A model generated the notes under the pieces. It saw only the letters and a program-made list of their open reading frames with translations, made no database searches and was not told the origin of the DNA. Below, in pieces: positions 37,960 to 52,000 of a stretch of DNA of 64,000 nucleotides (its first letter is position 1; the number at the start of each line of letters is the position of its first letter). Source of the DNA: Cladorhizidae sp. MBARI D1340-BT2. Lineage: Eukaryota > Porifera > Demospongiae > Poecilosclerida > Cladorhizidae. The stretch covers positions 33,400,163 through 33,464,162 of the forward strand of contig JAQNBH010000015.1 of the NCBI GenBank assembly GCA_028752905.1, written 5' to 3'. The translations under genes were made by a program, and so were the position numbers.

Positions 37960-38515
37960 AGTATCCCAGGGTGCTCTTAGCCCTAGCTCTAGGACTATCC
38001 CAGGGTGCTTCTAGCCCTAGGACTATCCCAGGGTGCTCTTAGCCCTAGCCCTAGTCCTAGGACTACCCAGGGTGCTCTTAGCCCTAGCCCTAGTCCTAGG
38101 ACTATCCCAGGGTGCTCTTAGCCCTAGCCCTAGGACTATCGCAGGGTGCTCTTAGCCCTAGCCCTAGGACTATCCCAGGGTGCTCCTAGCCCTAGCCCTA
38201 GGACTATCCCAGGGTGCTTTCAACCCTAACCCTAGGACTATCTCCACATATGGGCCTTGTTCTAGAATACCTTTAGGCCAAGACTGACCTCAGAATAACC
38301 TTAGCCCTAGCCCTATAATACCTTTACTTAGCCCTAGCCCTAGAGCAATCTACTCCTGAGCCTGGCTCCAAACACCATAGGCCTACCTATAGCCCTAGAA
38401 TAATCTACTCCTGAGCCTGGCTCCAAACACCATAGGCTTACCTATAGCCCTAGCTAGCCCTAACCATAGAATACCCATTGCCCTAGCCCTAGAATACCAC
38501 TAGCCCTAGCCCTGA
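37960..38515. repeat. C-rich minisatellite (CCCTAG family)
   Basis: First part: about seven units of TATCCCAGGGTGCTCTTAGC plus CCTAGCCCTAGGAC. Second part: looser repeats of AGCCCTAGAATACC and a duplicated CTACTCCTGAGCCTGGCTCC segment near 38345 and 38405. The CCCTAG cores are reminiscent of, but not, telomere repeats. Confidence 0.85.
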
Positions 38516-38814
38516 TTGCAGGATCCATTGGTACATTCCATTAGTACATTCAGTCACCCACTCTAGGTACATCCGAGGAGAGTCCCAAGTATTCCGGACA
38601 TTCCGAGGTTTCCTAATTACACTTGGTGGAAAATGTGCATTAATTAACTTTAACATGATGGTGTTGAAGATGCTCTACCAATTGGACTGCAGGAACTCAC
38701 TCAGGAACTGAAGGGCTGTGTTGAAAAGGCACTAACTGGGGGGTAGAGTGGCTAACCAAGTAAAGTACTGGTGCTTTTACAAGCTTTGCTTGTTCTTGTT
38801 CTAGTACAGGCATC

Positions 38815-38826
38815 CAGCACGAGAGC

Positions 38827-38857
<31 letters not shown>

Positions 38858-39252
38858 TATGCATGCATTCATATATATGCATGCATTCATATATATATAT
38901 ATATATATACAGGCATCCAGAACAAGAGCTATATATATAATATATATATATATACATATATACATGCATGCATTCATATATATATACATACAGGCATCCA
39001 GCATGAGAGCTATATATATATATATATATATAATATATATATATATAATATATATATGCATGCATTCATATATATATATATATATAATATATATATGCAT
39101 GCATTCATATATATATATATATATATATATATACAGGCATCCAGAACAAGAGCTATATATATAATATATATATATACATATATACATGCATGCATTCATA
39201 TATATACATACAGGCATCCAGAACAAGAGCTATATATATATATATATATACT
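38815..39252. repeat. AT-rich tandem array with CAGGCATCCAG units
   Basis: Units of CAGGCATCCAGAACAAGAGC (or GCACGAGAGC/GCATGAGAGC) separated by long (TA)n with GCATGCATTCATATATA inserts. Starts at 38811, 38911, 38992, 39136 and 39211, and one more unit at 39455 after the hairpin. Tyr/Ile-rich open frames on both strands are artefacts. Confidence 0.9.
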
Positions 39253-39318
39253 TAGAAGGTAGTTTGCTGATGAAGGCTACAAATAGTGCTCAATGCTGTG
39301 TTAAGGCAGAGCTATTGA

Positions 39319-39434
39319 ATATAGAAAAGTACTGGGATGGCTAGTCCTACTGCAGTTTCATGCGAATGCAATCCCTGATGATTGCATTCGCATGAAACTG
39401 CAGTAGGACTAGCCATCCCAGTACTTTTCTATAT
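39319..39434. repeat. Perfect inverted repeat: 55-bp arms, 6-base loop
   Basis: The left arm (39319-39373) runs ATATAGAAAAGTACTGGG...GCGAATGCAATC; the right arm (39380-39434) is its exact complement; the loop is CCTGAT. It interrupts the AT-rich array 159 bp before the copy 2 boundary. The top strand also contains a hammerhead-like core (39372-39408). Confidence 0.97.
39372..39408 (+). ncRNA. Possible hammerhead ribozyme core inside the hairpin
   Basis: UCC then CUGAUGA (39375-39381), a weak stem UGC-AUUC-GCA, GAAA (39394-39397), C-UGCA-G, then UA and GGA. UCC/GGA can form helix I. GAAAC-UGCA-GUA gives a two-pair helix III with a palindromic tetraloop, the minimal type described for Penelope-like elements. 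The U-U closing of stem II is unfavourable, and the 55-bp hairpin would compete. Confidence 0.4.
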
Positions 39435-39592
39435 ATATATATATATATACATACAGGCATTCAGCACCAGAGCTAAATATATATATATATATATATATAA
39501 AGGAACTCTCAAGAGCTGATAACTAGCTTTTGTTTTACTACAGAGATCAGGACATGCTAGTTCAATAAGGCTTTAGGTGTGGTAGCTAGGTA

Positions 39593-39833
39593 TATGCAGG
39601 CCAACTTTCTGGATGGAAAAGACGAGGGCTTCGATTACTCTAAAATTGATACTGACGAGCAGTACGATTCCCTGGATATGAGGGAGAGGGATGAAGAGGA
39701 TGGTTACTTTGACGAGGAGGAACCCTCGTGGTGCGAGGTAGAAAATGGGACTGATTTACACTCGGGTGATGAAGAAGATTTCAATTTGAAGGGGATGCAC
39801 CTGGATTCAGAGGCTCAAACTTATTTAGACTGA
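39593..39833 (+). pseudogene. CCDC97: CCDC97 3' fragment in copy 2
   Basis: Carries the last 79 codons of CCDC97 from [20 protein letters not shown] to the stop, plus the same 3' flank. It lacks the conserved central domain and any promoter from the original gene, so it is presumed non-functional. Confidence 0.9.
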
Positions 39834-40330
39834 AAGATATTGCAACACAATGATGTGTTTCCCTCCCCCCCTTCTTTTGGAGAGCATTATTTTTCTGCTT
39901 CTAGGACAGGGGTTAGGCATGTGCTTGGCAATGTTGCAAGCATAATAACATGGCCTTGTTCAGTTTGGTAACTTCAAAGCTAGCCACTGTTTTTTTTGTG
40001 AGGACTAGGACTATACCACAAAGCATAGAGCTATAGTGCCCTATTGATTCTCACAGGACTACTTGTAGAGGAGCTTGTCAGACAAGATCTCATCTTGTTC
40101 ATGGTGCTCCATCACTCAATGATGTGTCAGTGTTTGCACTAGGCTTCCATATGCTTGCGGGCAAATGCCTTGCCTCAAACCTATAGTGTTCATTTTCTTA
40201 GAACAACGTGTTGGAGGCTAAGTCTGGCATGATATAAAACCAAGTGTGTGCAGTTCAAATTACATGATACTTTATTGCAATGTTTTCACCATATTATGAA
40301 TAATGTAGTGTCCTATTTGTGATGGACATG

Positions 40331-42486
40331 CTAGATCCAGTGGGAGGAATGGATTCTTCCCGATGAATAATATTCTTCAATCATTCCAACCTGGTTGAAG
40401 ACGTCGCCTCTTTTGCGTCTCTTGTACTTGCATACAACCACCATATAGAAACACACTCCCAATCCTGCTAAAAGGGTAAGGATAAGGTAGAACCAGAAGG
40501 AACACGAGTAGCCAGTGAGGGACTGGAATGGGTAGGTCGTGATAGGCGTCCACGAGAACAGGTACTGGAGAAGAGCTGAGAGGAGAGAGAAGAGTCCTTG
40601 GAAGGAAAAGAAGAGTCCTATCAGAAGTCCTCGCATGTTGTAGGGAGCTTGTGCACATATGAACTCGAAACCTATACAGATTGAAATATAAACCTCGATC
40701 ACGACTGTTGACTAGGCCAAATATGTAACAGGTAGGTTGATATTAAGGAGTCGAATCCTTTGAATTGCATAATTTATTTAAAAATATTCTCAGCAATTCA
40801 ATGTCTCCGTGAGTGAGAAAGTGAGAGAGTATACTATTGAAGGTGTTTATCACAATTTTAATTATAGTGCTTGGAGCAAACTTACTGGGAACGTAGAGTA
40901 AAATCTCTGCGAGAGTCACCAGCACCATTGGCAGGAAAAGCCAGAGGCCACTCAATGTTTCCCTCTCTTCGGAGAATCCCCCAGTGGCAAACATGCACTC
41001 ATCATGAGCTTCTGAGGAACTGAAATAGTGATCAACTATACCCTCTAGTGCAAACAAACTCAGGACACTCATAAATGTTAGGATAGCACCCAATCCTAAG
41101 CATTTCAGAATGCTAGGTTGTAACAGAATGTGTCTAAGAATTGGTATGATCACCAGATCCAGAAGTGGCACCAGCAGAAGGAGAAGTATAACATTCAGGG
41201 CATTAAGTGAGGAGACTTCTAAGCCACAATTTTTCCAATGCACAGCTAGCTGAGGAACATCTGCCACGTGGCTTTGGGTCAAGCTGAGCGTGTTGATAAC
41301 CTGAATAAAGATAGAGGGGGATATTATAAGCAACTTTTCATTGTATGTTAAGCAATGTATTGTCGAAAAATTTACTGACCCCTGAATGTGGTAGGATTAG
41401 TAACCCCACAGCAACAAGCACTAGCAAAACACTGAAGAATGTTCGAACATCTTCCACCTGCTCAGTTTCATACTTGCCTCCATACCTCTTTTTGGCCAAG
41501 TCCAGTCGACTGCAGTTAGAAAAATCTATCTCATGTCTCACCGAGCTTGGCACGTGCTGCTGAGAAGGCATATTGATGACATACATAAGCACTCTGGCGA
41601 TTTGTGTGAGAGGGTTGCCTTGTTTGCTGCAAGGCTCCAGCACAAACCAATCTTTGAAGAGAGCATCCAGAAGTAGAGCAGTTGTCAGACATATCAGTCC
41701 TATTCCTGCCTGAATTAAGATACCCAGCTCTAGCTCGGCAGCACAATAGCGTGGGACCGAAACCACAACGACTCCGACCTTCATAGTCCAGTACCACCAG
41801 TACAAAAATGAAGTGTAGTGAACATGAGAGCCACCCTGCAGCTGGTCCAATCCAAATGGGATAATGTTAGACATGAAACACATATATGAGATACTCAGAA
41901 GTAAAAATGCTATAGGAAGCACAATATAGCAATTGATGGAATTCATCTTGTTGTCGTAGTTGTCCAAGGAGAAGGACACCCCAAGGAGAGCGAAGCTCGT
42001 CCAACCACACCAGAGGCTGAATCGCACCACATTGTGTCTGCCGATGTAAGTGTCTGCTATATGTCCAGCCAGTGGAAACAGCATCTGAGTTATTCCATAA
42101 ATGACCAGCACTCTTGTTAAGATATAATCTGAACCAAGAATGACCTGTAGCATTTCTGCTGTGACTCCAAATATTGCCATGGAGTAGAGAGCATTCAGGA
42201 GCAATACTATAACTGTGGATTTACTCCAGAAGAAGTGATTATGGTAGATAGCGCTGCATTGAAATTTCCTTGCTGAGCAAATGATGTACTGAGTTCGACA
42301 TCCATCTTTCAAAGCAGAGTAGCTGTTGGTTATCTTGTTCTTGATGGAGCTGCAGGGAGATTCCTTGTGGGCAGTTACAACTGTGCAATGCGGTAGTGGA
42401 TAAATAGATGAATACCTGGAGCTTTCCCACCTTTCCCAACTTTCTTCTTTCCATAATTCTGGTTGAGACTGGTAGGCACCATACAT
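40331..42486 (-). CDS. POT/PTR-family (SLC15-like) transporter, copy 2
   Basis: Exons 42486-41380, 41300-40886 and 40671-40331 encode the same 620-residue protein as copy 1; every listed open frame is identical. Its upstream 3.5 kb and 3' AATAAA are also duplicated, so if the duplication is real, this gene should be expressed like copy 1 and would double the dosage. Confidence 0.82.
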
Positions 42487-45400
42487 AGCTAATTTGTTAC
42501 TGGAAAATCTCGCTACCTATATAGGAGAACTCCCCCGGTTTGCGCATGCTTGTGACCGATATTACGTGCGTACACGTCACTCGTTGATTACCCACCGATC
42601 GGTCGCCTCCCAATTCGTCCCCGAGAAGTGGACTGTTTGTTATAACCGTATCCTTGTGTCAGTGCGGCATCGGAGAGCTCTAACGCAGTAAAGTCGCCGT
42701 CTTAAATATGAACGCCCGCGCAGGTATATCAATTCGAGTGTCGTACGGCGAAGAACGTTTTAAACGACCATACCTGAGACGGTCATTGACTTTTGAGGGG
42801 TCTGGTTATCCTAAGTCTCAACTTAATTTTGCAGCAGGGCCAAGAAAAATGGACCAAGAAAAATGGACAGACCATAACATTTCTTGTCAGCATATTATAG
42901 CTTTTGTTGGCGTGACGCACACTTCACTACGAGTCCCACTCTGACAGGGTTATTTATGCACCCTGGCTTCATGATGTGGAATAAACCGGTGAGATTGACA
43001 ATAGGTGGATTGGAGTAGAGCATCCTCTGATGATGAATATCCCACCAGACAAATCCTTAAAGCTGGCATTGGTGTAATCTGTATAGATATTTAGGTGTAG
43101 TGCTAAGAGACTGATCTGAAAGTACATGTAGCATGGACTCTTAAGACACTAAATAACTGTTCTTGTACTTATCTAGTTGCTGCGAGTTAAGGAGAAGCTA
43201 AATGGCAGAGTAAGGAAATTATATTCTGCCGATTTGCTTCTGTGGAGTTGGTGGAAATCAAACTTAAAGTACATCAGTAGAAAGATCTTGAAATAAGAAG
43301 GCCAAAGGACAACAAAATTATGGACATTACAGTACATGTATACCATGAATAATTCATGATAATGGATATCATCCTCCTCATTTAGAACTGGGCTTGGCTC
43401 TTAGATATCTCAAAGAAGATGCTTCAATCAGAAGCCTTCCTTATATTTTGGTGGGGAAAGGAAAGAGTCGGGTATCTCTAGCATGCACAACTCGTGAAGC
43501 AGGAATTTCACTATCCACTAAATGTGAGGGGGGGAAGATCGGCATGTATATCCCACTCTGAATTGCTGATGCAACTTTTCACATCGAACAATAAATAGCA
43601 TAATTTTGTTTCCATGATCTTGAATGTAATCAAAGGGAACACTGCATGTACGATTGGTATATATATATATATATGAATGTTATATCAGTACAGGACAAGC
43701 CTGCATATATTTATATGTAAAACTTTCATAAGGCAAATTGAGGTGAGCTGGATCAGTATGATCCATTCACTTCCATTTCTATATAAAAAAGGTAATGTTT
43801 GTAACAACTATATATATACAGCAACAACACAACAATAAAAATAACTAACAGTGAAGGATTATGTGTTAAGAGTTAAATGCCACTGTTAATGCAAACTGAT
43901 AGACAGACACACCTCGAGATCTTCAGTTAAAATGCACTTTTGGAGTTTGTGAGTGAAGCAAGCCTCAACTGGGTTGCAGGGTGTTGCCATGCATGGAGGG
44001 GAAATTAAAAAATGTTACCATGCACTGCTATACACACCTGGCTCTCTGAGCACCGGGGCATTCACCCGTAATTATAAACGAGTCGCCTAACCGAAACAAT
44101 GAATGAACAATCATGTATCCATGTGCTCTGAGTGGAAAACTGCAGTAATTGGCATTCTGAATAAGCTGAACCTTGTTTTTGACTCCTACCTGTCTTGTTA
44201 TTCATCCTAGATCACGCACACACAGTCATGCTCAATAGTGTATATATATATATACATACAAGCATAGTCGTACTCAATATTATATATATACAAGCATAGT
44301 CGTACTCAATAAACATAGTTATGCTCAATACATAATATTATATGTACAAGCATTCAGTCATTCTCAATATATAATATACAAGCACAGTCATGCTCATATA
44401 CAAGCATTCAATCATTCTCAATATTATATAATTATACAAGCACAGTCATGCTCAATATTATATATATATATATGGCCTGAAAGGTGAAAGACTTGGTACA
44501 AATATGGAATATATTATACACAATTCTAATTTAGACGAGCCCAGACACAGTACCAAACATAGGGCATATTCCTGTGTATTTAGCGACTGTGGATAAAAAG
44601 CAGTCACGAAACGAATTTAAGAAGGGTAACTAATGGTATCCACGTGGATTTTGCTGTTGGAGTTTTATAAAAGAGAGATGGATGATTGGAAAGACAGACA
44701 TATGAGTGGAGATCTGCAAAGGGAAATTCCCATATTATATCACACAGTTGACTAGTGTTCCCTACAGAGACCAGATGAGATGTATCGATCGAAGAATCGT
44801 CTTCCACACTGCTCTAGAGAACTAAACAAAGACACTAACATCATGTCTTCATACCGAAATACAAGCAAGAACAATGGTTAACAAACGCTTATGATGATGG
44901 CCCATGTTTGGCAGTCTACATATATACTTGCACAAATTCCAGGATGTAGAAACTAGTGTCTACTAGCTCTGCATAGGTTCTAACTGTCAAGGCGAGAGAT
45001 GGCTGGTCTCCAAGACAGGTGTAGCCAACACAATAAATAACATGTGTGCACATACATTTCTTAGTCCTAACTTCACAAGGCCTGCTTGAAAACCTTGTAT
45101 GTATGCAAACATCCCAATACCCCCCCCCCCCCATTAGCTAGATATTGACTCCATACTGTCAGCTATCAGTGTCAACACACTGCTATATATACAGAACTCT
45201 TCAAGGAATCCAAGAATGAAATATATGGTGTACCAAGATCATGTATGCATGCTTGTATATATGTAGTACATATATAGTTATACATACATACACAGGGGAA
45301 TGCAGAGATATCCTAGTGTAGGTAAATATAATGTATGTAGTGCTGGAGATTAAATATACAGGAGAATACAGAGATATCCTATATAGTGTATAGGTAAATA

Positions 45401-46045
45401 TAATGCATGTAGTGCTACATGCTGGATATTAAATATACAGGAGAATACAGAGATATCCTAGTGTATAGGTAAATATAATGCATGTATATAGTGGCTAGAG
45501 ATTAAATATACAGGAGAATACACAGATATCCTAGTGTAGATATCCTAGTGTAGGTAAATATAATTAAATATACAGGAGAATACAGAGATATCCTAGTGTA
45601 TAGGTAAATATAATGCACGTAGTGCTGGAGATTAAATATACAGGAGAATACAGAGATATCCTACCTAGTGTCTAGATAAATATAATGCATATTGCTTGAG
45701 ATCAAATATCCTATATTGGGAGATGAGGTTAAGAAGTGGCTGACCATCTACACTAAGCCATCTACACCAGGGTATCTCATATCACCACAATTCAATATTG
45801 TTGTATTGCAGGTCTGAACCTGCTCAGAATCATTCTTTCGTGTCCTCTTCACATCGTCTCTCTCTCTATTAAAAAAAAATAATTAGGCTCCTCACAGGTC
45901 CTCAGATATACATACTGAATTTAATATAATGTCTTTGATTGCAAGACATAAATGCATACATTTACTGAAGACAAAAAGACAATGCCCCCACAATAACTGT
46001 ATACCAGGAATTACAGATATCATGCTTATGCAAGTTCTTCAGCCA
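42487..46045. other. Intergenic sequence, copy 2
   Basis: Repeats 5800-9358, including the tandem arrays at 44232-44477 and 45277-45717. No gene seen. Confidence 0.5.
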
Positions 46046-49000
46046 TCATGCAACAATCTTGGGTGTGAAGTGGTGCTTGGGCTGGAAGGTGACCAGTCCG
46101 TACGTGAGCCACAACATCATGACTGGCTGTAGCAGGGAGACGAGCAATACGAAGTAGTTGCGGAGTCTGCTGGCCTCTTCCGTCACATGCACAGAGAGCC
46201 GCAGAGATTGCACCTGAACACAGACAGCATAGGAAAGCATTAGGGTTATTAATTGTGCAGTGGCTAGCTAGGGTTATTAATTGTGCAGTGGCTAGCTAGG
46301 GTTATTAACTCATACAGTGACTAGCTAGGGTTATTAACTCATACAGTGACTAGCTAGGGTTATTAACTCATACAGTGGCTAGCTAGGGTTATTAACTCAT
46401 ACAGTGACTAGCTAGGGTTATTAACTCATACAGTGACTAGCTAGGGTTATTAACTCATACAGTGACTAGCTAGGGTTATTAACCCATACAGTGGCTAGCT
46501 AGGGTTATTAACTCATACAGTGGCTAGCTAGGGTTATTAACTCATACAGTGACTAGCTAGGGTTATTAACTCATACAGTGACTAGCTAGGGTTATTAACT
46601 CATACAGTGGCTAGCTAGGGTTATTAACTCATACAGTGGCTAGCTAGGGTTATTAACTCATACAGTGACTAGCTAGGGTTATTAACCCATACAGTGACTA
46701 GCTAGGGTTATTAACCCATACAGTGGCTAGCTAGGGTTATTAACTCATACAGTGACTAGCTAGGGTTATTAACTCATACAGTGGCTAGCTAGGGTTATTA
46801 ACTCATACAGTGGTTAGCTAGGGTTATTAACTCATACAGTGACTAGCTAGGGTTATTAACTCATACAGTGGTTAGCTAGGGTTATTAACTCATACAGTGG
46901 CTAGCTAGGGTTATTAACCCATACAGTGGCTAGCTAGGGTTATTAACTCATACAGTGGCTAGCTAGGGTTATTAACTCATACAGTGGCTAGCTAGGGTTA
47001 TTAACTCATACAGTGACTAGGTTATTAACTCATACAGTGACTAGCTAGGGTTATTAACTCATACAGTGGCTAGCTAGGGTTATTAACTCATACAGTGGCT
47101 AGCTAGGGTTATTAACTCATACAGTGGCTAGCTAGGGTTATTAACTCATACAGTGACTAGCTAGGGTTATTAACTCATACAGTGACTAGCTAGGGTTATT
47201 AACTCATACAGTGACTAGCTAGGGTTATTAACTCATACAGTGACTAGCTAGGGTTATTAACTCATACAGTGGCTAGCTAGGGTTATTAACTCGTACAGTG
47301 ACTAGCTAGGGTTATTAACTCATACAGTGGCTAGCTAGGGTTATTAACCCATACAGTGGCTAGCTAGGGTTATTAACTCATACAGTGACTAGCTAGGGTT
47401 ATTAACTCATACAGTGACTAGCTAGGGTTATTAACTCATACAGTGACTAGCTAGGGTTATTAACTCATACAGTGACTAGCTAGGGTTATTAACTCATACA
47501 GTGGCTAGCTAGGGTTATTAACTCATACAGTGGCTAGCTAGGGTTATTAACTCATACAGTGACTAGCTAGGGTTATTAACTCATACAGTGACTAGCTAGG
47601 GTTATTAACTCATACAGTGGCTAGCTAGGGTTATTAACTCATACAGTGGCTAGCTAGGGTTATTAACTCATACAGTGGCTAGCTAGGGTTATTAACTCAT
47701 ACAGTGGCTAGCTAGGGTTATTAACTCATACAGTGGCTAGCTAGGGTTATTAACTCATACAGTGACTAGCTAGGGTTATTAACTCATACAGTGACTAGCT
47801 AGGGTTATTAACTCATACAGTGGCTAGCTAGGGTTATTAACTCATACAGTGGCTAGCTAGGGTTATTAACTCATACAGTGGCTAGCTAGGGTTATTAACC
47901 CATACAGTGGCTAGCTAGGGTTATTAACTCATACAGTGGCTAGCTAGGGTTATTAACTCATACAGTGGCTAGCTAGGGTTATTAACCCATACAGTGACTA
48001 GCTAGGGTTATTAACTCATACAGTGGCTAGCTAGGGTTATTAACTCATACAGTGGCTAGCTAGGGTTATTAACTCATACAGTGACTAGCTAGGGTTATTA
48101 ACTCATACAGTGACTAGCTAGGGTTATTAACTCATACAGTGGCTAGCTAGGGTTATTAACCCATACAGTGACTAGCTAGGGTTATTAACTCATACAGTGG
48201 CTAGCTAGGGTTATTAACTCATACAGTGGCTAGCTAGGGTTATTAACTCATACAGTGGCTAGCTAGGGTTATTAACTCATACAGTGGCTAGCTAGGGTTA
48301 TTAACTCATACAGTGACTAGCTAGGGTTATTAACTCATACAGTGGCTAGCTAGGGTTATTAACTCATACAGTGACTAGCTAGGGTTATTAACTCATACAG
48401 TGACTAGCTAGGGTTATTAACTCATACAGTGACTAGCTAGGGTTATTAACTCATACAGTGACTAGCTAGGGTTATTAACCCATACAGTGGCTAGCTAGGG
48501 TTATTAACTCATACAGTGGCTAGCTAGGGTTATTAACTCATACAGTGACTAGCTAGGGTTATTAACTCATACAGTGACTAGCTAGGGTTATTAACTCATA
48601 CAGTGGCTAGCTAGGGTTATTAACTCATACAGTGACTAGCTAGGGTTATTAACTCATACAGTGGCTAGCTAGGGTTATTAACTCATACAGTGACTAGCTA
48701 GGGTTATTAACTCATACAGTGGCTAGCTAGGGTTATTAACCCATACAGTGGCTAGCTAGGGTTATTAACTCATACAGTGGCTAGCTAGGGTTATTAACTC
48801 ATACAGTGACTAGCTAGGGTTATTAACTCATACAGTGGCTAGCTAGGGTTATTAACTCATACAGTGACTAGCTAGGGTTATTAACTCATACAGTGGCTAG
48901 CTAGGGTTATTAACTCATACAGTGACTAGCTAGGGTTATTAACTCATACAGTGGCTAGCTAGGGTTATTAACTCATACAGTGACTAGCTAGGGTTATTAA

Positions 49001-52000
49001 CTCATACAGTGACTAGCTAGGGTTATTAACTCATACAGTGACTAGCTAGGGTTATTAACTCATACAGTGGCTAGCTAGGGTTATTAACCCATACAGTGGC
49101 TAGCTAGGGTTATTAACTCATGCAGTGACTAGCTAGGGTTATTAACTCATACAGTGACTAGCTAGGGTTATTAACTCATACAGTGGCTAGCTAGGGTTAT
49201 TAACCCATACAGTGGCTAGCTAGGGTTATTAACTCATGCAGTGACTACCTAGGGTTATTAACTCATACAGTGGCTAGCTAGGGTTATTAACCCATACAGT
49301 GGTTAGCTAGGGTTATTAACTCATGCAGTGGCTAGCTAGGGTTATTAACTCATACAGTGACTAGCTAGGGTTATTAACTGATACAGTGACTAGCTAGGGT
49401 TATTAACTGATACAGTGACTAGCTAGGGTTATTAACCCATACAGTGGCTAGCTAGGGTTATTAACTCATGCAGTGGCTAGGTTATTAACTCATACAGTGA
49501 CTAGCTAGGGTTATTAACTCATACAGTGACTAGCTAGGGTTATTAACTCATACAGTGACTAGCTAGGGTTATTAACTCATACAGTGGCTAGCTAGGGTTA
49601 TTAACTCATACAGTGACTAGCTAGGGTTATTAACTGATACAGTGACTAGCTAGGGTTATTAACTGATACAGTGACTAGCTAGGGTTATTAACCCATACAG
49701 TGGCTAGCTAGGGTTATTAACTCATGCAGTGGCTAGGTTATTAACTCATACAGTGACTAGCTAGGGTTATTAACTCATACAGTGACTAGCTAGGGTTATT
49801 AACTCATGCAGTGGCTAGGTTATTAACTCATACAGTGACTAGCTAGGGTTATTAACTCATACAGTGGCTAGCTAGGGTTATTAACTCATACAGTGACTAG
49901 CTAGGGTTATTAACTCATACAGTGACTAGCTAGGGTTATTAACTCATACAGTGACTAGCTAGGGTTATTAACTGATACAGTGACTAGCTAGGGTTATTAA
50001 CCCATACAGTGGCTAGCTAGGGTTATTAACTCATGCAGTGGCTAGGTTATTAACTCATACAGTGACTAGCTAGGGTTATTAACTCATACAGTGACTAGCT
50101 AGGGTTATTAACTCATACAGTGGCTAGCTAGGGTTATTAACTGATACAGTGGCTAGCTAGGGTTATTAACTCATACAGTGGTTAGCTAGGGTTATTAACT
50201 CATACAGTGGCTAGCTAGGGTTATTAACTCATACAGTGGCTAGCTAGGGTTATTAACTCATACAGTGACTAGCTAGGGTTATTAACTCATACAGTGGCTA
50301 GCTAGGGTTATTAACTCATACAGTGACTAGCTAGGGTTATTAACTCATACAGTGGTTAGCTAGGGTTATTAACTCATACAGTGGCTAGCTAGGGTTATTA
50401 ACTCATACAGTGACTAGCTAGGGTTATTAACTCATACAGTGACTAGCTAGGGTTATTAACTCATACAGTGACTAGCTAGGGTTATTAACTCATACAGTGG
50501 CTAGCTAGGGTTATTAACTCATACAGTGGCTAGCTAGGGTTATTAACCCATACAGTGGCTAGCTAGGGTTATTAACTCATACAGTGACTAGCTAGGGTTA
50601 TTAACTCATACAGTGACTAGCTAGGGTTATTAACTCATACAGTGGCTAGCTAGGGTTATTAACTCATACAGTGACTAGCTAGGGTTATTAACTCATACAG
50701 TGACTAGCTAGGGTTATTAACTCATACAGTGGCTAGCTAGGGTTATTAACTCATACAGTGGCTAGCTAGGGTTATTAACTCATACAGTGACTAGCTAGGG
50801 TTATTAACTCATACAGTGACTAGCTAGGGTTATTAACTCATACAGTGACTAGCTAGGGTTATTAACTCATACAGTGGCTAGCTAGGGTTATTAACTCATA
50901 CAGTGGCTAGCTAGGGTTATTAACTCATACAGTGGCTAGCTAGGGTTATTAACTCATACAGTGGCTAGCTAGGGTTATTAACCCATACAGTGGCTAGCTA
51001 GGGTTATTAACTCATACAGTGGCTAGCTAGGGTTATTAACTCATACAGTGGCTAGCTAGGGTTATTAACCCATACAGTGACTAGCTAGGGTTATTAACTC
51101 ATACAGTGGCTAGCTAGGGTTATTAACTCATACAGTGGCTAGCTAGGGTTATTAACTCATACAGTGACTAGCTAGGGTTATTAACTCATACAGTGACTAG
51201 CTAGGGTTATTAACTCATACAGTGGCTAGCTAGGGTTATTAACTCATACAGTGGCTAGCTAGGGTTATTAACTCATACAGTGACTAGCTAGGGTTATTAA
51301 CTCATACAGTGGCTAGCTAGGGTTATTAACTCATACAGTGACTAGCTAGGGTTATTAACTCATACAGTGGCTAGCTAGGGTTATTAACTCATACAGTGGC
51401 TAGCTAGGGTTATTAACTCATACAGTGACTAGCTAGGGTTATTAACTCATACAGTGACTAGCTAGGGTTATTAACTCATACAGTGGCTAGCTAGGGTTAT
51501 TAACTCATACAGTGGCTAGCTAGGGTTATTAACCCATACAGTGACTAGCTAGGGTTATTAACCCATACAGTGGCTAGCTAGGGTTATTAACTCATACAGT
51601 GGCTAGCTAGGGTTATTAACTCATACAGTGACTAGCTAGGGTTATTAACTCATACAGTGACTAGCTAGGGTTATTAACTCATACAGTGGCTAGCTAGGGT
51701 TATTAACTCATACAGTGGCTAGCTAGGGTTATTAACTCATACAGTGGCTAGCTAGGGTTATTAACCCATACAGTGACTAGCTAGGGTTATTAACTCATAC
51801 AGTGGCTAGCTAGGGTTATTAACTCATACAGTGGCTAGCTAGGGTTATTAACTCATACAGTGGCTAGCTAGGGTTATTAACTCATACAGTGGTTAGCTAG
51901 GGTTATTAACTCATACAGTGACTAGCTAGGGTTATTAACTCATACAGTGACTAGCTAGGGTTATTAACTCATACAGTGACTAGCTAGGGTTATTAACTCA

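Noticed and set aside
38801..39262. Tyr/Ile-rich open frames on both strands
   Set aside because: Arise from (TA)n repeats and are open in several frames at once.
39265..39300. Third hammerhead (CTGATGAAGGCTA)
   Set aside because: No GAAA and no cleavage triplet follow at the right spacing.
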